A stretch of DNA of 64,000 nucleotides from Cryobacterium tagatosivorans. Lineage in GTDB: Bacteria; Actinomycetota; Actinomycetes; Actinomycetales; Microbacteriaceae. Location: contig NZ_SOEZ01000011.1 in assembly GCF_004402215.1 (NCBI RefSeq), positions 62,001-126,000 of the forward strand, given 5' to 3'. Of the stretch, positions 54,194 through 64,000 are shown one piece after another (the stretch's first letter is position 1; every line of letters starts with the position of its first letter). Below the pieces are notes generated by a model. It had not been told where the DNA came from and did no database searches. It saw nothing but the letters and a program-made list of their open reading frames with translations. The translations under genes were made by a program, and so were the position numbers.

Positions 54194-55382
54194 TCACGAT
54201 GTCATCGAATCGCGGGAGGCCTACTTCAGCGCGATCGAGGCCCTGGCCGGCGGCACCGGGCCGATCGGCATCGACGCCGAACGGGCATCCGGCTTCACCT
54301 ACTCCCAGCGCGCCTACCTGATCCAGATCTACCGGCGTGATGCCGGCACCTTCCTCTTCGACCCGCCCGCCGTTGGGGACTTCAGCGAACTCAACGAGGC
54401 CCTCCTGGACGAGGAGTGGATCCTGCACGCCGCCAGCCAGGACCTCGCCTGCCTTCGCGAGGTGGGCCTTGACCCGGTCAGCATGTTCGACACGGAACTT
54501 GCCGCCCGGCTCCTCGGCCTCCCCCGCGTCGGCCTCGGCACCGTCGTCGAGGAACTCCTCGGCATCCACCTCGCCAAGGAGCATTCGGCGGCCAACTGGT
54601 CGACCCGGCCGCTCCCCGAGGCGTGGCTCGTCTATGCGGCGCTCGACGTCGAGCTGCTGCCCGACCTGCGCGACCGGATGGTCGAGCTGCTGGTCGAGGC
54701 CGACAAGACCCACATCGCCGCCGAGGAATTCGCCGCCGTGCTCGCGCGGGAAACGAAGGCCGCCCGGACCGACCCGTGGCGCCGGCTGTCGGGCGTGCAT
54801 TCCATCCGCGGCCAGCGCAACCTCGCGGTCGCCCGCGAACTCTGGCTCGCCAGGGACGCGCTCGCCCAGCGACTCGATGTCTCCCCCGGCCGGCTCGTGC
54901 CCGACGCGTCCCTCGTGGCCGCGGCCCGGGTGATGCCGGAGAGCCGCCAGGCCCTGGCCGACCTGCGCGAATTCAGCGGCCGGGCCAGCCGCAGCGAACT
55001 GGACCGGTGGTGGGCCGCGATCCAGGCCGGCGCGACCACATCCGACCTGCCCGCGCTCAAGGCCAGCACCGACACCCTGCCGCCGCCCCGGGCCTGGGCC
55101 GAACGCAATCCAGAGGCCGACGTGCGCTTCAAGGCGGCGCGCGCCGCCCTGACCGCCGTCTCCGAAGAGCTGGCGATTCCGCTGGAAAACCTGCTCACCC
55201 CCGATTTCCTGCGCCGGGTCGCCTGGGCCCCGCCCGAGCCGGTGACCCCGGATTCCATCGGTTTCGCTCTCGGCGAGCTCGGTGCGCGCGCCTGGCAGAT
55301 TGACGCAACCGCACAACTGATTGCCGATGCCTTTGTCGAGGTTCGCCAAACGATCGACCTGCCCTCCGAGTCCGATTCGTAG
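54186..55382 (+). CDS. rnd: ribonuclease D-like 3'-5' exonuclease with HRDC domain
   Basis: A 398-aa DEDD exonuclease. Exo I is IGIDAERASGFTY, Exo II is ILHAASQDLACLREVG and Exo III is AWLVYAALDVELLPDL. An HRDC domain (AVARELWLARDALAQRLDVS) and a second helical region follow. Acts in tRNA and RNA 3'-end processing. The GTG at 54186 lies in the end of the DUF3000 gene (8-base overlap) and lacks a strong site, consistent with coupling. A start further upstream would overlap much more of DUF3000. Confidence 0.9.
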   Translation: MADHDVIESREAYFSAIEALAGGTGPIGIDAERASGFTYSQRAYLIQIYRRDAGTFLFDPPAVGDFSELNEALLDEEWILHAASQDLACLREVGLDPVSMFDTELAARLLGLPRVGLGTVVEELLGIHLAKEHSAANWSTRPLPEAWLVYAALDVELLPDLRDRMVELLVEADKTHIAAEEFAAVLARETKAARTDPWRRLSGVHSIRGQRNLAVARELWLARDALAQRLDVSPGRLVPDASLVAAARVMPESRQALADLREFSGRASRSELDRWWAAIQAGATTSDLPALKASTDTLPPPRAWAERNPEADVRFKAARAALTAVSEELAIPLENLLTPDFLRRVAWAPPEPVTPDSIGFALGELGARAWQIDATAQLIADAFVEVRQTIDLPSESDS

Positions 55383-55460
55383 GAAGAGTCAAAGGATTCC
55401 GTCGGCAAATTGACGCCCCCATAGGATCGGATCAGACCTGAGCTGATTGATGGAGGCATT

Positions 55461-56666
55461 GTGGCCGAGAGAGCAGAAGTCGTCTTTGTGGATGGGGTTC
55501 GCACCCCGTTCGGACGCGCCGGTGAAAAGGGCATGTACTGGAATACCCGGGCCGACGACCTGGTGGTGAAGGCCATGATCGGCCTGCTGGAGCGGAATCC
55601 CTCCGTGCCCGGCGACCGGATCGACGATGTGGCCATCGCCGCCACGACCCAGACGGGCGACCAGGGCCTGACCCTCGGACGCACTGCCGCGCTCCTGGCC
55701 GGGCTGCCGAAGTCCGTCCCCGGATTCGCGATCGATCGGATGTGCGCCGGTGCGATGACATCCGTGACCACGATGGGCTCGGCGATCGGCTACGGGGCCT
55801 ACGACCTCGCCATCGCCGGCGGGGTGGAGCACATGGGCCGCCACCCGATGGGCGCCAATGCCGACCCGAACCCGCGCTTCCTGTCCGAGCGGCTGGTGAG
55901 CGAGGACGCGCTCGTCATGGGCGCGACGGCCGAACGCATCCACGACCGGTTCCCCTCGTACACGAAGGAACGCTCGGACCGGTTCGCGCTTCGCAGCCAG
56001 CAGAAGGTGGCCGCCGCGTACGCCGCGGGCAAGATCCAGCCCGACCTGATCCCCGTGGCCACCCGGAGCGAAGCCGGCTGGGGGCTGGCCACGCAGGACG
56101 AGGCACCACGCCCGGAGACCACCATGGAGGGCCTGGCCGCCCTCCGGACGCCCTTCCGCCCGCACGGGCGGATCACCGCCGGCAACGCCTCCGGACTCAA
56201 CGACGGCGCCGCGGTCTGCCTGCTCGCCAGCGGCCACGCCGCCAAGGAGCTCGGCCTCACGGTCAAGATGAAGATGGTCAGCTTCGCGTTCGCTGGCGTC
56301 GAGCCCGAGGTCATGGGCCTCGGCCCGGTCCCGTCGACCGAGAAGGCGCTGCGCAAGGCCGGCCTCGCGATCACCGACATCGGCCTGTTCGAGCTGAACG
56401 AGGCGTTTGCCGTGCAGGTCATCTCGTTCCTCGACCACTTCGGCATCGACGATGACGATCCGCGCGTCAACGAGTACGGGGGCGCGATCGCCATCGGGCA
56501 TCCGCTCGCCTCGTCGGGCGTTCGCCTGATGAACCAGCTCGCGCACCAGTTCGAGGCTCACCCCGAGGTGCGCTACGGCCTCACCGCCATGTGCATCGGC
56601 CTGGGCCAGGGCGGCACCGTTATTTGGGAGAACCCGCACTTCAACCGGAAGGCAAAAAAGCGATGA
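55461..56666 (+). CDS. fadA: acetyl-CoA C-acyltransferase (3-ketoacyl-CoA thiolase)
   Basis: A 401-aa thiolase. The nucleophile Cys is C95 in DRMCAGAMTSV; the other active-site motifs are NEAFAVQVISF, GGAIAIGHPLASSG and MCIGLGQGGTVIW. GTG at 55461 is preceded by TGGAGG. Together with fadB it forms a cytoplasmic beta-oxidation complex. Its stop overlaps the next ATG (ATGA). Confidence 0.95.
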   Translation: MAERAEVVFVDGVRTPFGRAGEKGMYWNTRADDLVVKAMIGLLERNPSVPGDRIDDVAIAATTQTGDQGLTLGRTAALLAGLPKSVPGFAIDRMCAGAMTSVTTMGSAIGYGAYDLAIAGGVEHMGRHPMGANADPNPRFLSERLVSEDALVMGATAERIHDRFPSYTKERSDRFALRSQQKVAAAYAAGKIQPDLIPVATRSEAGWGLATQDEAPRPETTMEGLAALRTPFRPHGRITAGNASGLNDGAAVCLLASGHAAKELGLTVKMKMVSFAFAGVEPEVMGLGPVPSTEKALRKAGLAITDIGLFELNEAFAVQVISFLDHFGIDDDDPRVNEYGGAIAIGHPLASSGVRLMNQLAHQFEAHPEVRYGLTAMCIGLGQGGTVIWENPHFNRKAKKR

Positions 56667-58837
56667 CCGACTATTCCGCACTCGACTTCACCCCGCTGCT
56701 TGCCCTCTCCGGGGACGAGGTCGTCACGCACAGTTTCGTGCGCGACGTTCCCCTCTCGGGCAACCGGACGCTCGCCCTCGTCACCCTCGACAACGGCCGC
56801 GACCACACCCGGCCGAACACGATCGGCGCCGCCACCCTGCTGGAGTTCGCCGGGACCCTGGACGTGCTCAGGGCGCGCGCCGGCCGGGGCGAGATCCACG
56901 GCGTCGCGATCACCGGCAAGCCGTTCATCCTGGCCGCCGGGGCCGACCTCAGCAAGGTCGGCGAGATCCCCTCGCAGGAGGCCGGCAAGCTGCTGGCGCA
57001 ACTCGGCCACTACGCCTTCGGCAAGGAGGCCGACCTGGGCGTGCCCTCGTTCGTCTTCATCAACGGCCTCGCCCTCGGCGGCGGACTGGAGATCGCGCTG
57101 AACGCCGATTACCGCACCGTCGACGCATCCGTGCCGGCGATCGCCCTGCCGGAGGTCTCCCTCGGGCTCATCCCCGGCTGGGGTGGTTCGTACCTGCTGC
57201 CGAACCTGATCGGCATCGAGAACGCGCTCAAGGTCATCATTGAGAACCCGCTGAAGTACCGCACGCTCAAGGGCGCCGACGCTCTCGCGCTCGGCGTCGC
57301 CGACGCGATGTTCGATTCGGTGTCATTCCTGGAGAACTCGATCGCCTGGGCCGGCGGCGTCATCGCCGGCACGACGAAGGTGGAGCTGCCGAACCGGCCG
57401 AACAAGATCGAGCGCCTGGTGAAGTGGGATGTCGCCATCGGCATCGCCCGCAAATCGCTCGAGTCCAGCATCGGCACCGTCGCGCTCGCTCCCTACGCCG
57501 CCCTCGAACTGCTCAAGGCGGCCAAGAGCGGCACGAAGGAGGAGGGTTTCGAACGGGAAGACAACGCCCTCGCCGAGCTCATCGCCAGCGACCAGCTGCA
57601 GGCCAGCATCTACGCCTTCAACCTCGTGCAGAAGCGGGCCAAGCGGCCGGCCGGGGCGCCCGACAAGGCGCTCGCCCGGCCGATCACCAAGGTGGGCGTC
57701 ATCGGCGCCGGCCTGATGGCCAGCCAGTTCGCCCTGCTGTTCGTACGCCGCCTGCGGGTGCCCGTGGTCATCACGGACCTCGACCAGGCCCGCGTCGACA
57801 AGGGCGTCGAGTACATCCACAACGAGATCGCCACTCTCCTGGCCAAGAAGCGCATCACCTCGGACGAGGCCAACCGCCTCCGCGCGCTCGTCAGCGGCAC
57901 CACGGACAAGGCGGACTTCGCCGACTGCGACTGGGTCATCGAGGCCGTGTTCGAGGAGCTCGGCGTCAAGCAGGACGTCTTCGCGGAGATCGAGAAGCAC
58001 ATCTCCCCCGAGGCGATCCTGGCCACCAACACCTCCTCCCTGTCGGTGGAGAAGATCGGCGCGAAGCTCGCCCACCCCGAGCGGCTCGTCGGCTTCCACT
58101 TCTTCAACCCGGTCGCGATCATGCCGCTGATCGAGGTCGTGAAGACGCCGCTCACTAACGACGCCACACTCTCGACGGCCATGGTCGTCGCCGGCAAGCT
58201 GCGGAAGAACGCCGTGATCACCCGGGACACCCCCGGCTTCGTGGTCAACCGGCTGCTGGCGAAGCTGCTCGGCGAGGCCATGCACGCCGTCGACACGGGC
58301 ACGCCGTTCGAGGTCGTCGACGGCGCCCTCGCGCCGTTCGGCCTGCCGATGACCCCGTTCCAGCTGCTGGAGCTGGTCGGGCTGAAGGTCGGCGCACACG
58401 TGCTCGACACCCACCATGCCGCCTTCCCCGAGCGGTTCTTCGAAAGCGCGAACCTGCACAAGCTCGCCGAGTACGGCAAGGTCCTCGACCGCGACGCCAA
58501 GGGCAAGATCAAGGGCTTCGACAAGGGCGCCGTCAAGATCGTCGCCGGCGGCACGGCGCCGATGACGGCGGAGGAGATCCAGCAGCGGGTCGAGGACGGC
58601 CTGGCCGACGAGATCAAGCGGATGCTGGACGACGACGTCGTGCACGCGGCCGAAGACATCGACCTGTGCATGATCCTCGGCGCGAACTGGCCCTCCCAGA
58701 TGGGCGGGGTGACGCCGTACCTCGACCGGGTGGGCGCCAGCGAGCGGACCTTCGGCGCCACCTTCCACACCCCGCAGATCCGCGGCGTGGGCGCTGCGGC
58801 TCCCGCTCCGACTCCGGCCCCCACCCCGGCCGCCTAG
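56663..58837 (+). CDS. fadB: multifunctional enoyl-CoA hydratase / 3-hydroxyacyl-CoA dehydrogenase
   Basis: A 724-aa two-part enzyme. The N-terminal crotonase domain has ILAAGADLSKVGEIPSQ, FINGLALGGGLEIALNADYR and PEVSLGLIPGWGGSYLLPNL. The C-terminal dehydrogenase has VGVIGAGLMASQF (nucleotide loop), DCDWVIEAVFEELGVKQ and AHPERLVGFHFFNPVAIMPL with the catalytic His. A Pro/Ala tail ends the protein. ATG 56663 was chosen because it overlaps the fadA stop; an upstream ATG at 56591 lies inside fadA. Confidence 0.95.
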   Translation: MTDYSALDFTPLLALSGDEVVTHSFVRDVPLSGNRTLALVTLDNGRDHTRPNTIGAATLLEFAGTLDVLRARAGRGEIHGVAITGKPFILAAGADLSKVGEIPSQEAGKLLAQLGHYAFGKEADLGVPSFVFINGLALGGGLEIALNADYRTVDASVPAIALPEVSLGLIPGWGGSYLLPNLIGIENALKVIIENPLKYRTLKGADALALGVADAMFDSVSFLENSIAWAGGVIAGTTKVELPNRPNKIERLVKWDVAIGIARKSLESSIGTVALAPYAALELLKAAKSGTKEEGFEREDNALAELIASDQLQASIYAFNLVQKRAKRPAGAPDKALARPITKVGVIGAGLMASQFALLFVRRLRVPVVITDLDQARVDKGVEYIHNEIATLLAKKRITSDEANRLRALVSGTTDKADFADCDWVIEAVFEELGVKQDVFAEIEKHISPEAILATNTSSLSVEKIGAKLAHPERLVGFHFFNPVAIMPLIEVVKTPLTNDATLSTAMVVAGKLRKNAVITRDTPGFVVNRLLAKLLGEAMHAVDTGTPFEVVDGALAPFGLPMTPFQLLELVGLKVGAHVLDTHHAAFPERFFESANLHKLAEYGKVLDRDAKGKIKGFDKGAVKIVAGGTAPMTAEEIQQRVEDGLADEIKRMLDDDVVHAAEDIDLCMILGANWPSQMGGVTPYLDRVGASERTFGATFHTPQIRGVGAAAPAPTPAPTPAA

Positions 58838-58856
58838 GTCCCGCTCCGCCCCTCCC

Positions 58857-58917
58857 CGCGAAACCGCAGTTGTGCGCCCTAAACTTGCCCTTTAGCGCGC
58901 ACAACTGCGGGTTCGCG
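58857..58917. repeat. 61-bp intergenic palindrome (element B)
   Basis: Arms of 27 bases (58857-58883 and 58891-58917) pair with two mismatches around a 7-base loop. The core is GCAGTTGTGCGC. It lies in tandem with the next element between convergent fadB and dxs and could terminate both. Confidence 0.8.
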
Positions 58918-58928
58918 AAACCGTCGTC

Positions 58929-58993
58929 CCCGCGAAAACGCAGTTGTGCGCGCTAAACACGCCGTATAACGCGCACAACTGCGGGTTCGCGGG
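58929..58993. repeat. 65-bp intergenic palindrome (element C)
   Basis: Arms of 28 bases (58929-58956 and 58966-58993) with a few mismatches, sharing the core GCAGTTGTGCGCG with element B. The two copies are direct tandem repeats of one palindrome. Confidence 0.8.
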
Positions 58994-59044
58994 ATCCCGT
59001 GGGGCGGGGTCCCGCGGCACGGCAGGCGGGCGGGGCGGGGCTGG

Positions 59045-61000
59045 TCAGTCGCGGCGGGGGCGGGAGACCGGGATCGAACCGGTGGGCGTGTGGCGCTCTG
59101 GCAGCGGGCGGGCGTGCGGGATCTTGCTGCCGAGCACCATGGCGACGACGTCGCGCGCGATGTGCTGCGGTGTCAGGCCGACGCGTTCGAGGATCTCGGC
59201 CCGCGAGCCGTGGTCGAGGAACTCGTCCGGCAGGCCCAGCTCGGTGACGGCGGTGTCGACGCCGGCCTCGCGCAGGTCCTGGCGGATGCGCGTGCCGATC
59301 CCGCCGACCCGGATGCCGTCTTCGATGCTGACCACGATCCGGTGCTCCGCGGCGAGCCGGATGATGCTCTTCGGCACCGGGACGACCCAGCGCGGGTCGA
59401 CGACGGTGGCCCCGATGCCCTGGGCGGCGAGCCGCTCGGCGACCTCGAGTCCCATGCCGGCCATCGGGCCGACGGTCACGATGAGCACGTCCTTCTGGGA
59501 GCCGGCGTGGAGCACGTCCACCCCGTCCTCCAGCCGTTCGACCTGGTCGTATTCGATGCCGACGCTGCCCTTGGGGAAGCGCACCACTGTCGGGGCGTCG
59601 TCGACGGCGACGGCCTCCCCGAGCTCCTCGCGCAGCCGGGTCGAGTCGCGCGGCGCGGACAGGCGGATGCCCGGCACGGCCTGCAGGATCGCGAGGTCCC
59701 ACATCCCGTGGTGGCTCGGCCCGTCCGGCCCGGTCACACCGGCCCGGTCGAGCACGAACGTCACGCCGGCCTTGTGCAGCGCGACATCCATGAGCACCTG
59801 GTCGAAGGCGCGGTTGATGAAGGTCGCGTAGAGCGCGACCACCGGGTGCAGGCCGCCGAAGGCGAGGCCGGCGGCGGATGTCACGGCGTGCTGCTCCGCG
59901 ATGCCCACGTCGTGCACACGGCCGGGGAAGCGCTCGGCCATCTTGTGCAGGCCGGTCGGCCGCAGCATGGCGGCGGTGATCCCGACGAGCCGTTCGTTCG
60001 CGGTGGCGAGGGTCACGAGCTCGTCGGCGAAGACGGAGGTCCAGGACGGGGCCCCGGCCGATTCGGTCGACTCCCCCGTCTCCGGGTCGATCTGGCCGAC
60101 CGCGTGGAACTGGTCGGCGGCATCCTGAACGGCCGGGTCGTAGCCCTTGCCCTTCTGGGTGATGGCGTGCACGATCACCGGGGCGCCGTATCCCTTGGCC
60201 TGGCGCAGCGCCTCGAGCATGGCCTCCATGTCGTGGCCGTCGACCGGGCCGATGTACTTGATGTCGAGGTTGGAGTAGAGCGCCTCGTTGTTCGAGAACC
60301 GGCTGAGGAAGCCGTGCAGTCCGCCGCGCATGCCGCGGTACAGCGCCCGCCCGGGCGCGCCGAGCCGGTCGAAGGCCCGCTGGCTGGTGAGGTAGAGGCT
60401 GCGGTAGCTGCGGCGCGTGCGCACGGTGTTGAGGAACCGCGCCATCCCGCCGATGGTCGGCGCGTAGGAGCGGCCGTTGTCGTTGACGACGATGATCAGG
60501 CGCCGGGTGTTGTCGTCGCTGATGTTGTTGAGCGCTTCCCAGGTCATCCCGCCGGTGAGCGCGCCGTCGCCGACGACGGCGATGACGTGCCGGTCGTCCT
60601 GGCCGGTCATCTCGAAGGCGCGGGAGATCCCGTCTGCCCAGGAGAGCGAACTGGAGGCGTGCGAGCTCTCGACGATGTCGTGCACCGACTCGGAGCGCTG
60701 TGGGTAGCCGGCGAGACCGCCGAGCTGGCGCAGGTTGCTGAAATCCTGGCGCCCGGTGAGGAGCTTGTGCACATAGGACTGGTGCCCGGTGTCGAACACG
60801 ATCGAGTCCCGCGGCGACTCGAAGACCCGGTGGATCGCGATGGTCAGCTCGACGACGCCGAGGTTGGGCCCGAGGTGCCCGCCGGTCTTGGAGATCTCGC
60901 GGACCAGGAACTCGCGCACCTCGGCCGCGAGTTGGACCAGCTGCTCCTTCGAGAGGGCGTCGAGGTCGCGGGGACCCGTGATCGTCTCCAGAAGGGACAT
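59045..61000 (-). CDS. dxs: 1-deoxy-D-xylulose-5-phosphate synthase
   Basis: A 651-aa thiamine-diphosphate enzyme starting the MEP isoprenoid pathway. The ThDP motif is VGDGALTGGMTWEALNNISD; the other signatures are FDTGHQSYVHKLLTGR, VGIAEQHAVTSAAGLAFGG and GVTGPDGPSHHGMWDLAIL. ATG at 61000 with AAAGGTGG upstream, chosen over ATG 61045. The last residues, PTGSIPVSRPRRD, are coded by a sequence that resembles a tRNA T-arm. Convergent with fadB. Confidence 0.96.
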   Translation of the reverse strand: MSLLETITGPRDLDALSKEQLVQLAAEVREFLVREISKTGGHLGPNLGVVELTIAIHRVFESPRDSIVFDTGHQSYVHKLLTGRQDFSNLRQLGGLAGYPQRSESVHDIVESSHASSSLSWADGISRAFEMTGQDDRHVIAVVGDGALTGGMTWEALNNISDDNTRRLIIVVNDNGRSYAPTIGGMARFLNTVRTRRSYRSLYLTSQRAFDRLGAPGRALYRGMRGGLHGFLSRFSNNEALYSNLDIKYIGPVDGHDMEAMLEALRQAKGYGAPVIVHAITQKGKGYDPAVQDAADQFHAVGQIDPETGESTESAGAPSWTSVFADELVTLATANERLVGITAAMLRPTGLHKMAERFPGRVHDVGIAEQHAVTSAAGLAFGGLHPVVALYATFINRAFDQVLMDVALHKAGVTFVLDRAGVTGPDGPSHHGMWDLAILQAVPGIRLSAPRDSTRLREELGEAVAVDDAPTVVRFPKGSVGIEYDQVERLEDGVDVLHAGSQKDVLIVTVGPMAGMGLEVAERLAAQGIGATVVDPRWVVPVPKSIIRLAAEHRIVVSIEDGIRVGGIGTRIRQDLREAGVDTAVTELGLPDEFLDHGSRAEILERVGLTPQHIARDVVAMVLGSKIPHARPLPERHTPTGSIPVSRPRRD

Positions 61001-61104
61001 CGATACCACCTTTCGCGTTTGGGCACGTGCGCCCGAAATTGCCACTGGCGCGCAAACTCGAACGTTCCGAGTCTACGCGCCAGCGGCTGGCGGAGCTGGG
61101 AGCC

Positions 61105-63924
<2,820 letters not shown>

Positions 63925-64000
63925 GAGGTCCTCTCCTTTGTGGGAAACCGCCCGGATACCCGGCGGCCATCCTCAATCCGTGTGGCCGAACACACCCGGT

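Noticed and set aside
59041-59110. Possible tRNA gene on the minus strand because of a T-arm-like string
   Set aside because: No complementary acceptor strand, D-arm or anticodon arm at the right distances; the sequence is the coding end of dxs. The string is kept as a finding only.

Overview
This is a GC-rich stretch of a Gram-positive actinobacterial chromosome. Gene order and protein sequences point to Microbacteriaceae, probably a Cryobacterium-like organism. The markers are alaS-ruvX-mltG-aroE-aroC-aroK-aroB, yebC-ruvC-ruvA-ruvB-yajC-secD-secF-relA, a DUF3000/RNase D pair next to fadA-fadB, and dxs beside acnA. Almost every gene is a recognisable chromosomal gene. I see no prophage, plasmid, transposase, integrase, CRISPR array or rRNA operon. 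The organism assignment is inference from family resemblance, not from a search.

Layout. 1-1115: partial GAF-domain regulator. 1286-9466: minus-strand shikimate block (aroB, aroK, aroC, aroE) translationally coupled to mltG, ruvX and alaS. 9512-12499: two small envelope-type proteins, rpsD with a leader of about 190 bases, and rarA. 12640-15421: plus-strand cyclophilin, DUF349 protein and AbiEi-like protein. 15561-24299: (p)ppGpp synthetase, Sec accessory genes, RuvABC resolvasome and YebC. 24438-29156: DUF1697 protein, pyridoxal phosphate synthase pdxST, HIT protein and thrS. 29239-30680: HIRAN protein and four tRNA genes (Val, Cys, Gly on minus; Val on plus). 30782-35858: plus-strand M20 amidohydrolase, a phosphoribosyltransferase/hydrolase fusion, an erythromycin-esterase homologue and a CapA-like phosphatase. 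35881-38786: ABC exporter plus a LolA-like secreted protein. 38883-45539: a giant secreted repeat protein of about 2,218 aa. 45671-50066: DUF222-HNH protein, ammonium transporter and ZapE. 50239-58837: rhodanese-sufE-reductase operon, alpha/beta hydrolase, DUF3000, RNase D and the fatty-acid oxidation pair fadA-fadB. 59045-63924: dxs and acnA.

How the genes work together. The aro genes make chorismate. RuvA, RuvB and RuvC process Holliday junctions and RarA acts at stalled forks. SecD, SecF and YajC drive export. RelA controls the stringent response. PdxS and PdxT make pyridoxal 5'-phosphate. FadA and FadB run beta-oxidation, AcnA is in the TCA cycle and Dxs starts isoprenoid synthesis.

The unusual content lies between and beside these genes. 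There are four intergenic palindromes of 61 to 65 bp with the same arm-and-loop architecture but different sequences, and a separate repeat of about 70 bp present twice. The giant protein carries an internal duplication of about 666 residues and has a cluster of C5-6/G5-6 inverted repeats upstream. A pair of coupled genes resembles the multidomain PRTase/esterase proteins of mycobacteria. A 41-codon ORF is overlapped in by secF and ends four bases before relA.
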